Positions 8,320 to 17,154 of a stretch of DNA of 64,000 bases are shown piece after piece. Location: assembly GCA_003249645.1 (NCBI GenBank), contig QKIH01000004.1:27394-91393 (forward strand), given 5' to 3'. Below the pieces are notes generated by a model that searched no databases, had not been told where the DNA came from, and saw only the letters and a list, made by a program, of their open reading frames with translations. Made by a program: the position numbers and the translations under genes. The stretch is from Desulfobulbaceae bacterium. GTDB taxonomy: Bacteria > Desulfobacterota > Desulfobulbia > Desulfobulbales > Desulfocapsaceae. How positions within the stretch are numbered: the stretch's first letter is position 1; each line of letters opens with the position of its first letter.

Positions 8320-10047
8320 ATGGCAGAACAACAATTAACCAAAACAGACAGCAGCGAAGAGTTAAGTTTTGCAGATCTCTTCGAAATGGAAGAAAACAGC
8401 AAGGTAGTAGCCGTTGGTGACGTCGCTATCGGAACCGTAATCGGTGAAGTGGATGATTATCTCCTTGTTGATGTAGGTGACAAAGCAGAAAGTTATATCG
8501 CTAAATCTGAATTCCGTCTTGAAGGCGACCAGAAAATTCAGGTTGGTGATACTTTTGAAGTCTTTGTTGAACGCCGCAAAGAAGAAGGCGGACTCCTGCT
8601 GTCCCGTGAAAAAGCGATAGCGATCAAAGTCTGGGAAGACATCGCAAAAATTCAGGACGACGATGGTACCATTGAAGGTAAAATTGAGAGCAGAGTTAAA
8701 GGCGGTATGTCCGTTGATATCGGCGTACCTGCATTCCTCCCATACTCTCAGATCGATCTTCGTCCGGTTAAAGATCTTGACGGCCTCATCGGTGAGAGCT
8801 TCGAGTTCAAGATTCTGAAGTTCAATAGAAAGCGTAACAACGTGGTCATCTCCCGACGTGCGATTCTTGAAGAGTCCAGAAATAAACTTCGTGAGAAAAT
8901 GCGTTCACAGCTCGAGGAAGGCCAGATCATCAAAGGTGCTATTACCAATATCACCGATTACGGTCTGTTCATCGATATGGGCGGTATGGACGGTCTTTGC
9001 CATATCACCGATCTGTCATGGGGTCGTGTTTCTCACCCTGCCAAACTGTACAAAGTTGGCCAGGAGCTTGAGGTTAAGGTTCTTAAATATGACAAAGATC
9101 ACGATCGTGTATCCCTGGGTGTTAAACAGCTTCGCGAAGATCCTTGGGAGACCGTTGTTGAAAGATATCCGGTTAACGAGAAAACCACCGGTAAAGTTGT
9201 TTCAATCACCGATTACGGTGTGTTCGTAGAGCTTGAGGAAGGTGTTGAAGGTCTGATCCACGTATCTGAGATGACCTGGTCCAAAAAACCGAGACATCCA
9301 TCCAAGATGGTTGCAGTCGGTGATGAGGTCGAGGTTGTTGTTCTTAACATCGAGCCTGAGACCAAGCGTATCTCTCTTGGTATGAAGCAGCTTCAGCAGA
9401 ATCCTTGGGATGTGGTTACCGAGACCTACCCGGTTGGCTCTGTTATCGAAGGAAAAATCAAGAACATCACCGACTTTGGTGTATTCATTGGTATTGAAGA
9501 CGGCATTGACGGCTTGATCCACGTATCTGACCTCAGCTGGACTGAGAGAATAAAGCATCCTTCTGAGAAATACACCAAAGGTGAGACCATTCAGGCCGTT
9601 GTTCTCAAGATCGATAAAGAGAACGAGAGATTCTCTCTTGGTATCAAGCAGCTTATTCCTGATCCATGGCAGGAAGCCTACAACAACTATCCTTCCGGAA
9701 CTGTTGTTGAAGGTGAGATTACCAACGTTACCGACTTCGGTGTGTTCGTAAAACTTGAAGAAGGTATCGAAGGTCTGGTTCACGTATCCGAGATCTCCAA
9801 GGATAAAGTGAAAACTCCGGTTGGAATGTATCAGGTTGGTGACATCCTTAAAGCTATCGTTATCAATGTGTCTGCAAAAGACAGAAAGATCGGTCTTTCT
9901 GTAAAGACCCTTGAAACCGACGGTGAAGAAGAGGCGGTTGAGAAGTTCAAGCGCGCTGAAGAAGAGGCTGCAGAGTCTGCGCCATCTACCTTCGGTGATC
10001 TTCTGAAGGCTGCGGCAAGCGGAGGTCAGTCAGAAGACAACGAGTAA
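8320..10047 (+). CDS. rpsA: 30S ribosomal protein S1
   Basis: A 575-residue S1 protein with six OB-fold S1 repeats; the repeated motif TDYGLFI/TDYGVFV/TDFGVFI followed by GLIHVSE marks repeats 3 to 6. It binds mRNA and brings it to the 30S subunit. Start ATG at 8320 begins MAEQQLTKTDSSEE. No Shine-Dalgarno sequence precedes it: the 30 bases upstream are mostly A and C. The E. coli rpsA start is likewise without a good SD and is repressed by its own product, so autoregulation is plausible. The ihfB gene follows, as in many proteobacteria, after a strong terminator. Confidence 0.97.
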   Translation: MAEQQLTKTDSSEELSFADLFEMEENSKVVAVGDVAIGTVIGEVDDYLLVDVGDKAESYIAKSEFRLEGDQKIQVGDTFEVFVERRKEEGGLLLSREKAIAIKVWEDIAKIQDDDGTIEGKIESRVKGGMSVDIGVPAFLPYSQIDLRPVKDLDGLIGESFEFKILKFNRKRNNVVISRRAILEESRNKLREKMRSQLEEGQIIKGAITNITDYGLFIDMGGMDGLCHITDLSWGRVSHPAKLYKVGQELEVKVLKYDKDHDRVSLGVKQLREDPWETVVERYPVNEKTTGKVVSITDYGVFVELEEGVEGLIHVSEMTWSKKPRHPSKMVAVGDEVEVVVLNIEPETKRISLGMKQLQQNPWDVVTETYPVGSVIEGKIKNITDFGVFIGIEDGIDGLIHVSDLSWTERIKHPSEKYTKGETIQAVVLKIDKENERFSLGIKQLIPDPWQEAYNNYPSGTVVEGEITNVTDFGVFVKLEEGIEGLVHVSEISKDKVKTPVGMYQVGDILKAIVINVSAKDRKIGLSVKTLETDGEEEAVEKFKRAEEEAAESAPSTFGDLLKAAASGGQSEDNE

Positions 10048-10075
10048 GAGTCTTCTGCTGATTGGTGTGATATTG

Positions 10076-10114
10076 AGGTTGCCTTGCTTGTTTAGAGCAG
10101 GGCAACCTTTTTTT
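10076..10114 (+). terminator. Rho-independent terminator of rpsA
   Basis: AGGTTGCC pairs with GGCAACCT through a 12-bp near-perfect stem followed by a run of seven T. It lies 29 bp after the rpsA stop codon and separates it from ihfB. Confidence 0.9.
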
Positions 10115-10174
10115 ATATAGTTGTTAGTTGATAAGTCCTACTTTGTGGACACTGATTGGGATTGCAGATACACA

Positions 10175-10459
10175 ATGTTGAAAAAAGAGTTAGCAGATCA
10201 GGTTAGTAAAGAGCTTTCATTACAGAAACAGGATGTCAACCTCGCCATTGACGTCATTTTAAATAAGATCAGCGAGTCATTGAGAGAGGGTCGCCGAGTA
10301 GAACTCAGAGGCTTCGGCAGCTTTTCCACACGATCAAGAAAGCCGCGTTCTACGAAAAATCCGCGTACCGGCGTGGTAATGGATATTCCCGAGAGAAAGA
10401 CTCTGCATTTCACAATGAGTAAATCTCTCAAGGAAGCACTTATTATTGAAAAGGGGTAA
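10175..10459 (+). CDS. ihfB: HU/IHF-family DNA-bending protein, probably IHF beta
   Basis: A 94-residue histone-like protein. The family signature (GFGSFSTRSRKPRSTKNP, then the Pro-bearing arm TGVVMDIPERK) is complete. I chose the ATG at 10175 (MLKKELADQV) because family homology starts there; an upstream TTG-type extension has no support. Position directly after rpsA argues for IHF beta over HU. It bends DNA at promoters, including sigma-54 promoters such as the one at 50.07 kb, and in recombination. The last 17 bp overlap the end of the convergent tsaC gene. Confidence 0.88.
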   Translation: MLKKELADQVSKELSLQKQDVNLAIDVILNKISESLREGRRVELRGFGSFSTRSRKPRSTKNPRTGVVMDIPERKTLHFTMSKSLKEALIIEKG

Positions 10460-11057
10460 CGTCACCTTTTCCGATACGGAGAACTTCCGGGGTTTCCCCG
10501 GTAAGATCGATGATTGATGAGGGGTTCGGGTATATTGCTCCTCCATCAATAATAATATCCACTCTGTTGCCGAGCAGCTGATCTATTTCATAGGCTTCAG
10601 CAGGCGGCTGCAGATTATCATCGTCGATGGGAATACTGGTGTTGATCAGCGGGTTGCCGAGGGCAAGAACGATCTCGTTGCAGATATTGTGTTCCGGCAC
10701 CCTGATACCCACAGTTTTCTGTTTGGTAATCATTGTCTTAGGAACCAGCTTTGTTCCGGGAAGAACAAAGGTGTAGGCACCCGGCAGGTTCCTTTTTAAA
10801 AGACGATATGCCGTATTGGAGACATGAGCGTACTGGCTGATATCTTTCAAATCAGAGCAGAGAATGGAAAACGGTTTGTTCGCAGGCCGTTTTTTTAATT
10901 GGTAGAGGCGCTTTACCGCTTTCTGATGAAAAAGATCACAGCCGACACCATATCCAGTGTCAGTCGGGTAGCAGATGATAGCTCCTTTTTTAAGCTCATC
11001 GGCCACCTGTTTGATTAATCTTGGCTGCGGATTTTCAGAATGGATATCGATAATCAT
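10443..11057 (-). CDS. tsaC: L-threonylcarbamoyladenylate synthase (Sua5/YrdC family)
   Basis: A 204-residue YrdC-domain protein that makes threonylcarbamoyl-AMP for the t6A37 modification of ANN-decoding tRNAs. Recognisable family stretches are YPTDTGYGVGCD, KKRPANKPFSIL, LPGAYTFVLPG and VGIRVPEH. Length is that of the short YrdC-only type without the Sua5 C-terminal domain. It is convergent with ihfB and overlaps it by 17 bp. Confidence 0.92.
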   Translation of the reverse strand: MIIDIHSENPQPRLIKQVADELKKGAIICYPTDTGYGVGCDLFHQKAVKRLYQLKKRPANKPFSILCSDLKDISQYAHVSNTAYRLLKRNLPGAYTFVLPGTKLVPKTMITKQKTVGIRVPEHNICNEIVLALGNPLINTSIPIDDDNLQPPAEAYEIDQLLGNRVDIIIDGGAIYPNPSSIIDLTGETPEVLRIGKGDVTPFQ

Positions 11058-11311
11058 GTTCTGGTCTCGGCGTAAATTACTTTAGGTTCTTAAACATGTA
11101 ATTCATGTTGTTAAGAATAAGATAAGACTGAAAACCTTTCCGGAAAACCGAAAACAGCGAAAATGTTTGAGATTTATGGAAAGGATGCATTAAACTGTAA
11201 CCACTGTCAGATAGAGGTCGCTTTTCCGGATGAGGTGTATATTCTCTCCGAAAGCAACTGACAATCTGCTTGGTAGCTATTAAACATTTCATCTAAAAAA
11301 ATGGAGCTGTT

Positions 11312-12775
11312 ATGTTACCAGAAAATATTGAATTAGCACTGACTTTTGATGATCTTCTTCTTGTACCTGCCGCATCTGAGGTTCTGCCGAACGAAGTTTC
11401 TCTTGCAACCCGGTTGACAAACAGTATCGCATTGAACTGCCCGCTTATCAGTTCTGCTATGGATACGGTAACGGAAAACAGAACAGCTATTGCCATGGCC
11501 AGAGAGGGCGGCATCGGTATTATTCATAAAAATATGGGTATCGATGAGCAGGCCAAGGAGGTCGAAAAGGTTAAGAAATCCGAATCAGGCATGATCATCG
11601 ATCCGATTACCGTAACCACCACCCAGTCGGTTGCCGAGGTACAGGAAATCATGTCTACCTACAAAATTTCCGGTCTCCCTGTACTTGATGACGGAAAACT
11701 TGTCGGTATCGTGACCAACCGTGACCTCCGTTTTGTTTCTGATAATGAACTGCGTGTAGCCGATGTCATGACATCCAAGAATCTTGTGACAGCAAAGGCC
11801 GGGATCACTCTTGAGCATTCAAAAGCTCTTCTCCATGAACACCGGATTGAAAAACTTCTTGTCGTTGATGATGACGGCAACCTCAAAGGTCTTATCACCA
11901 TCAAAGATCTTGAGAAAATTAAAAAATATCCGTTGTCGGCAAAAGATGAGTATGGCCGACTGATCGTCGGTGCAGCCCTTGGTGTCGGCAAAGGCGTTGT
12001 CGCCAATGCCGAGAAACTGGTGAAGGTCGGTGTTGACGTTGTTGTACTCGATTCTGCTCATGGACATTCTAGAAATGTTATCCGTGCCGTTGAAGCGGTA
12101 CGTGGTGCTTTTCCTAAGCTGCAGATTATTGCCGGCAACATAGCAACTGGAGAAGCTGCTGAAGCTCTTATCAAAGCCGGTGCTGATGCAGTGAAAGTCG
12201 GTGTCGGACCTGGTTCAATCTGTACAACCAGGATTGTCGCCGGTGTCGGTGTGCCGCAGATGACTGCAATAGCTAATTGTGTGAAAATCGCCAATAAATA
12301 TGATATTCCTGTTATTGCAGATGGCGGCATTAAACATTCCGGAGAAATTGCAAAAGCGATTGGCGCTGGTGCCAGCTCAATCATGATCGGTAGCCTTTTT
12401 GCAGGAACCGATGAAACTCCGGGCGAGACATTTCTTTATCAGGGCCGTACCTATAAAGGTTATCGTGGTATGGGATCTATCGGGGCGATGTCCCAAGGGA
12501 GTTCTGACAGATATTTTCAGGAGAATGTTGAGTCAAGTTCCAAACTGGTTCCTGAAGGTATTGAAGGAAAAGTGCCGTATCGTGGACCGCTTGTTCAGGT
12601 TATTTACCAATTGCTTGGCGGACTGCGCTCCGGTATGGGATATGTCGGTGCAGGATCCATTAAAGAACTGCAGGAAAAAGCGAAATTTGTTCGCATTTCA
12701 GCTGCCGGTCTTCGCGAATCCCATGTACATGATGTAATTATTACTAAAGAAGCACCGAACTACCGTACTGCATAA
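11312..12775 (+). CDS. guaB: Inosine-5'-monophosphate dehydrogenase
   Basis: A 487-residue enzyme that oxidises IMP to XMP with NAD+, the committed step to GMP. The (beta/alpha)8 barrel is interrupted by two CBS domains at roughly residues 95-205 ([15 protein letters not shown]). The catalytic loop GPGSICTTR near 300 and the flap region [11 protein letters not shown] near 385 are intact. GGAG lies 5 bases before the ATG. It forms an operon with guaA, 51 bp downstream. The 254-bp gap before it holds no riboswitch or gene I can recognise. Confidence 0.98.
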   Translation: MLPENIELALTFDDLLLVPAASEVLPNEVSLATRLTNSIALNCPLISSAMDTVTENRTAIAMAREGGIGIIHKNMGIDEQAKEVEKVKKSESGMIIDPITVTTTQSVAEVQEIMSTYKISGLPVLDDGKLVGIVTNRDLRFVSDNELRVADVMTSKNLVTAKAGITLEHSKALLHEHRIEKLLVVDDDGNLKGLITIKDLEKIKKYPLSAKDEYGRLIVGAALGVGKGVVANAEKLVKVGVDVVVLDSAHGHSRNVIRAVEAVRGAFPKLQIIAGNIATGEAAEALIKAGADAVKVGVGPGSICTTRIVAGVGVPQMTAIANCVKIANKYDIPVIADGGIKHSGEIAKAIGAGASSIMIGSLFAGTDETPGETFLYQGRTYKGYRGMGSIGAMSQGSSDRYFQENVESSSKLVPEGIEGKVPYRGPLVQVIYQLLGGLRSGMGYVGAGSIKELQEKAKFVRISAAGLRESHVHDVIITKEAPNYRTA

Positions 12776-12826
12776 TTAAGTTCTTTAAACAGCGGTCTTT
12801 CCGCCATTGATACAGGATTGGTTACC

Positions 12827-14377
12827 ATGGATATTCATGACGAGAAAATTATAATTCTTGATTTCGGTTCACAGACAACTCAGCTCATTGCCAGACGTAT
12901 TCGTGAGCAGAAGGTGTACAGTGAAATTCATCCGTTCAATATTTCGATTGAAAAGATTAAAGAGCTTAAACCGACAGGTATTGTACTGTCCGGCGGCCCT
13001 TGTTCCGTTTATGATGAAGATGCGCCTCACTCAGATCCCGCTGTCTTTGAATTAGGCGTTCCGGTTCTCGGCATCTGCTATGGTGCCCAGTTGATGATGC
13101 AGCAGCTTGGCGGACGGGTAGAAAAAGCTGAAAAGCGCGAATTCGGCAAGGCAGATCTGGCGATAGAATATACCGACGGCCTTTTTGCCGGACTTGAGGC
13201 CGGAGCTGCCAGACACCAGGTGTGGATGAGTCATGGTGACCGTGTTGAAGTGGTGCCGGAAGGATTTGAAGCATCGGCTGTCAGCGAGCACTCACCCTAT
13301 GCTGCAATGCGTCATACCTCCAAACCTTTTGTTGCCGTTCAGTTTCACCCGGAGGTTGCTCATACCCTCATCGGCAACGATGTATTGCGCAATTTTATCT
13401 TTGGAATGTGCGGATGCAGTCCTACCTGGACCATGCACTCATTTATTGAGTCTACCGTTAAATCAATTCAGGCTAAGGTCGGTGGGGATAAAGTAATCTG
13501 CGCCCTTTCCGGCGGAGTTGATTCATCGGTTGTTGCTGCCATTGTTCACCGGGCAATCGGTGATCAGCTGACCTGTATTTATGTGAATAACGGGCTTATG
13601 CGGCAGGGTGAATCGGCTTCGATCATGCGGTTTTTCCGTGAGAAGAGCAAACTGAACGTCATTGAAATCGATGCAACAGAGTACTTCCTTTCAGAACTAG
13701 CCGGTGTAAAGGATCCGGAAGTAAAACGTAAACGTATCGGTCTTGGTTTTATTGATATCTTTGAAAAAGAGGCGAAAAAAATCGGCGAGGTTAAATACCT
13801 TGCCCAGGGTACCTTGTATCCTGATGTTATTGAATCAGTCTCGTTTCGCGGAGAAGCTCCGATTAAGTCGCATCACAATGTCGGCGGTCTGCCGGAGGTA
13901 ATGAAGCTTGATCTTATTGAGCCGCTTCGTGAACTCTTTAAGGATGAAGTTCGTGAACTTGGCCTTGAGCTCGGCCTGCCTGAAGAGGCAATTTACCGCC
14001 AGCCGTTTCCAGGCCCGGGTCTTGGCATCAGGATCATGGGTGAGGTGACAGAAGAGCGGCTGAAGATTCTCAGACAGTCAGATGTTATTGTACTTGAAGA
14101 GATGAAAAAGGCCGGCTGGTACCGCAAGGTATGGCAGTCTTTTGCTGTGCTTCTGCCGATTCAGACAGTTGGAGTAATGGGGGACGGTCGTACGTACGAG
14201 CACGTCATTGCCATTCGTGCCGTTGATTCCAGGGATGCGATGACCGCTGACTGGTCTAAAATTCCTTACGATATCCTTGGCGTCATTTCTACCAGAATCA
14301 TAAATGAAGTCAGAGGGGTGAACAGGGTTGTCTATGACATCTCTTCCAAACCTCCTGCAACCATCGAGTGGGAGTAA
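12827..14377 (+). CDS. guaA: GMP synthase (glutamine-hydrolysing)
   Basis: A 516-residue two-domain enzyme that aminates XMP to GMP. The class I glutaminase domain has the Cys of GICYGAQ near residue 83 and the FHPEV His/Glu near 170. The ATP pyrophosphatase domain has the P-loop SGGVDSSV near 227 and the C-terminal dimerisation region ends in PPATIEWE. I chose the ATG at 12827, preceded by AGGA at good spacing, over an in-frame TTG at 12818. Second gene of the guaBA operon. Confidence 0.98.
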   Translation: MDIHDEKIIILDFGSQTTQLIARRIREQKVYSEIHPFNISIEKIKELKPTGIVLSGGPCSVYDEDAPHSDPAVFELGVPVLGICYGAQLMMQQLGGRVEKAEKREFGKADLAIEYTDGLFAGLEAGAARHQVWMSHGDRVEVVPEGFEASAVSEHSPYAAMRHTSKPFVAVQFHPEVAHTLIGNDVLRNFIFGMCGCSPTWTMHSFIESTVKSIQAKVGGDKVICALSGGVDSSVVAAIVHRAIGDQLTCIYVNNGLMRQGESASIMRFFREKSKLNVIEIDATEYFLSELAGVKDPEVKRKRIGLGFIDIFEKEAKKIGEVKYLAQGTLYPDVIESVSFRGEAPIKSHHNVGGLPEVMKLDLIEPLRELFKDEVRELGLELGLPEEAIYRQPFPGPGLGIRIMGEVTEERLKILRQSDVIVLEEMKKAGWYRKVWQSFAVLLPIQTVGVMGDGRTYEHVIAIRAVDSRDAMTADWSKIPYDILGVISTRIINEVRGVNRVVYDISSKPPATIEWE

Positions 14378-14414
14378 AGCCCACGCGTTAACAAGTTTCA
14401 ATGAGCAGTCCTTG

Positions 14415-14433
14415 CCGCCGGTAAAACCGGCGG
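14415..14433 (+). terminator. Hairpin after guaA
   Basis: CCGCCGGT and ACCGGCGG form a perfect 8-bp stem with a 3-base loop 38 bp after the guaA stop. Only a short TTCT follows, so termination may be partial and allow read-through into the NYN gene. Confidence 0.5.
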
Positions 14434-14484
14434 TTCTACGGCCTTATGGTAAAATAACTGCGAATAAGAAGAAACAACTGAACT

Positions 14485-15252
14485 ATGCTGAAAACAGGTG
14501 TTTATGTAGATGCTGAGAATATCCGCTTTTGCGGCGGATACGGCATGCGTTATGATGTGCTGGTTGACCTTGCCAATCTGGGTAATTCAACCATGCTGCG
14601 GGCAAATTGTTATCTGGCAGAAGACGGAGCGAGAACCAAAGAAGACCCGGAATATCGTCAGAAACTCTATCGTTATCATGATGTTCTGCGGCAGTGCGGC
14701 TTTAAGGTCATCAAAAAGTTTGTCAAACATTTCGTTGATGATGAAGGTATTCTGACCACCAAAGCCAATGCTGATATGGATCTTGCCATCGACGCACTGC
14801 TGCAGGCACGAAATCTTGACCGCATAATACTGCTGACAGGTGACGGTGATTTTATCAGGCTGGTGCTTGCCTTGCAGAATATGGGCTGCCGGGTTGAGGT
14901 GATAGGCTTTAAGAATGTCAGTACCGAGCTCAAAGAAGCTGCTGACAGTTTCCTGTCCGGTTATCTTGTCCCCGGTTTGCTGCCGATATCCAATGGTGAT
15001 GGAGCTGTCCGTCATCGCGGTGTTCCGATCAATTACAATACGGAACGGGGTTTTGGTTTCATGCGGTATTTTGTGACCAGACCGGAAGGCCTCCATCCGG
15101 AAACAGTGTTCTTTCACTGTTCAAAATGCAATGATGCACGGGACAGTCTGTTTCTTGATTCATCCAATGTATTTGAATTCAAAGTAGTGAAAAATCCCGA
15201 CAATAGTAACAGAACAGAAGCATGGGATATCACACTCATCGATGAGGCGTAA
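14485..15252 (+). CDS. NYN-domain (LabA/DUF88) protein with cold-shock-like C-terminus
   Basis: A 255-residue protein. The first ~165 residues are a NYN (PIN-like) nuclease fold: VYVDAENIRF at the start, NADMDLAIDAL near 95 and LLTGDGDFIRL near 115 supply the acidic residues expected of the metal site. The last ~80 residues contain RGFGFMRYF and TVFFHCSKC, which match the RNP1 and RNP2 pattern of a cold-shock/OB domain. I infer an RNA-binding RNase-like protein. It sits between guaA and an MscS gene, with 29 bp to the latter. Confidence 0.75.
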   Translation: MLKTGVYVDAENIRFCGGYGMRYDVLVDLANLGNSTMLRANCYLAEDGARTKEDPEYRQKLYRYHDVLRQCGFKVIKKFVKHFVDDEGILTTKANADMDLAIDALLQARNLDRIILLTGDGDFIRLVLALQNMGCRVEVIGFKNVSTELKEAADSFLSGYLVPGLLPISNGDGAVRHRGVPINYNTERGFGFMRYFVTRPEGLHPETVFFHCSKCNDARDSLFLDSSNVFEFKVVKNPDNSNRTEAWDITLIDEA

Positions 15253-15281
15253 AAAAGGTTATACACAATAAGGGGGACGGT

Positions 15282-16094
15282 ATGCAGCTAAACTGGGAAG
15301 TGCTCCAGCAGTATGTAGTTACCTATGGTGGAAAGGTTGTTCTTGCTATAATCACACTCGTTATAGGGAAGTGGCTGGCGAAACGGATAGCTTTATTGTG
15401 CACCAGGATCATGGAGCGTCAGAAGGTTGATCAGACCCTCACCAGATTCCTCAACAATATTATCTATTATGTCCTGCTCATAACTGTGGTTCTGGCAGCA
15501 GCAGGGCAGCTCGGTATCAATACTGCCTCATTTCTTACTGTTTTAGGTGCAGCTTCACTTGCTGTGGGCCTTGCCCTGAAAGATTCCCTTGCCAATTTTG
15601 CCTCCGGCGTCATGCTGATCCTCTTTCGGCCCTTCCGAATCGGTGATGTTGTGACCGTAGCCGGAGAAACAGGACAGGTTGTCGAGATCACTGTCTTTAA
15701 TACGATCATAAACACTGCAGACAACCAGAAAAAAATTATTCCGAACGGGGCGATTTCCAATAGCACCATCACCAATATAACGGCAAATCCGACTAGAAGG
15801 ATTGATCTTGTCATCGGGGTAAGTTACGACGATGATGTCCGGAAGGTGAAAACCGTTCTTGAAACAATAATAAAGTCCGATTCGCGTATTCTGGCTGAAC
15901 CAAAACCTCTTATTTCGCTACTTGAACTAGCCGACTCATCGGTTAATATGGCCGTCAGGCCGTGGGTGAAAACGGAAGATTACTGGGATGTTTACTTTGC
16001 TATGATGGAGAAGATAAAGCTCACCTTTGATGAAGAGCAGATATCCATTCCTTATCCGCAGAGTGATGTTCATCTTCATTCATTGGATAAATAG
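15282..16094 (+). CDS. Small-conductance mechanosensitive channel (MscS family)
   Basis: A 270-residue inner-membrane channel that opens on osmotic downshock. Three membrane segments are visible in the first ~125 residues; the pore-lining third helix contains the Gly/Ala pattern (LGAASLAVGLALKDSLANF). The beta domain follows (PFRIGDVVTVAGETGQV, then IIPNGAISNSTITN), and the C-terminal cytoplasmic cage. Size equals E. coli MscS (286). An AAGGGGGA ribosome site precedes the ATG. Glucokinase follows after 21 bp, so they may share a transcript. Confidence 0.93.
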   Translation: MQLNWEVLQQYVVTYGGKVVLAIITLVIGKWLAKRIALLCTRIMERQKVDQTLTRFLNNIIYYVLLITVVLAAAGQLGINTASFLTVLGAASLAVGLALKDSLANFASGVMLILFRPFRIGDVVTVAGETGQVVEITVFNTIINTADNQKKIIPNGAISNSTITNITANPTRRIDLVIGVSYDDDVRKVKTVLETIIKSDSRILAEPKPLISLLELADSSVNMAVRPWVKTEDYWDVYFAMMEKIKLTFDEEQISIPYPQSDVHLHSLDK

Positions 16095-16115
16095 ACGACG
16101 CAAAAGTGGTTTGAT

Positions 16116-17105
16116 ATGACGATTTTTCTTGCAGGCGACGTTGGCGGGACAAAATGCGAGTTGGCACTGTTTGATTCCTCTGATTCAGCTCTGCTTCCTA
16201 TTCATAAGAAGCGTTTTGCTTCAAAAGAATATGCTGATTTTTCAGCTGTTATACGAGATTTTCTCTCTGGTTGTGACTGTCAGCCGCAGTTTGCCGGTTT
16301 TGGCGTCGCAGGACCGGTGGATAACGGTATTGCGACGGTTACTAATCTTCCCTGGCGAATCAACAAGAGCGAGATTGCAGCTGAATTCAATTTCGACAAG
16401 ATTCTTCTGGTCAACGATCTGACGGCGGTTTGTGCCTCGTTAAGCGTCATGAAAGAATCTGATCTGGTGTTGCTGCATGACGGTCGTCCAAGAGGTGAGG
16501 TGAAAGCTGTTGTTGCACCTGGCACCGGCCTTGGTGAAGGCTACCTGATTGATAATGATCAGACTTTTCTGGCACGAGGTTCTGAAGGGGGGCACACCAA
16601 TTTTGCCCCGACGAACGAACTGCAGCTTAAGCTGCTTGGCTGGGCATTGAAGAAAAAGCAGCCGATAAGCTATGAAGATCTTATTGCCGGCCCAGGCATT
16701 GCTGTTCTTTACGATTTTTTTGTTGAAGAGATGAACCTTGCTCCGAAAGAAGAGGTGGCTGCAGCTCTGGAAGGTATCGCTGACCGAACTCCTGTCATTG
16801 TTGAGGGTGCATTAGGTATAGATTCTTGCCCTCTTTGCAATCAGGTCGTTCAACTGTTTCTCGAAATTTTAGGCAGTGAAGCCGGTAATCTCGGCTTGAA
16901 ACTGTATGCTACAGCCGGAGTGTATATCGGCGGCGGCATCCTGCCACGACTTATTGACCGAGTTAATCTCTCTGGTCTGATCCACGCCTATCTCGACAAG
17001 GGAAAGATGAAAAGCCTGATTTCATCCATGCCCTTATCAGTCATTGTAAAAAATGATGCCGCACTGATCGGTGTTGCCTGCTGCTGTGTAAGAGCTGCCA
17101 GCTGA
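16116..17105 (+). CDS. glk: Glucokinase
   Basis: A 329-residue glucokinase of the Glk family (not ROK). The N-terminal phosphate motif AGDVGGTKCELALF, the NLPW and VNDLTAV segments, the Glu-Gly-Gly-His stretch (GSEGGHTNFAP) and the C-terminal GVYIGGGILPRL are all present. It phosphorylates glucose with ATP, pointing to hexose or storage-polysaccharide metabolism. It is convergent with argC across a strong bidirectional hairpin. Confidence 0.92.
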   Translation: MTIFLAGDVGGTKCELALFDSSDSALLPIHKKRFASKEYADFSAVIRDFLSGCDCQPQFAGFGVAGPVDNGIATVTNLPWRINKSEIAAEFNFDKILLVNDLTAVCASLSVMKESDLVLLHDGRPRGEVKAVVAPGTGLGEGYLIDNDQTFLARGSEGGHTNFAPTNELQLKLLGWALKKKQPISYEDLIAGPGIAVLYDFFVEEMNLAPKEEVAAALEGIADRTPVIVEGALGIDSCPLCNQVVQLFLEILGSEAGNLGLKLYATAGVYIGGGILPRLIDRVNLSGLIHAYLDKGKMKSLISSMPLSVIVKNDAALIGVACCCVRAAS

Positions 17106-17114
17106 AAAGAGGCG

Positions 17115-17147
17115 GATGCGGGTTGTGAACGGTTCTCAACCCGCATC
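17115..17147. terminator. Bidirectional hairpin between glk and argC
   Basis: GATGCGGGTTG and CAACCCGCATC form a perfect 11-bp stem with an 11-base loop in the 49-bp convergent gap. There is no long T-run on either side, so it may protect 3' ends as much as terminate. Confidence 0.6.
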
Positions 17148-17154
17148 GCAAAGA

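Noticed and set aside
11077-11292. Open frame of 71 codons between tsaC and guaB
   Set aside because: No ribosome site, no motif, and the gap more likely holds the guaB promoter.
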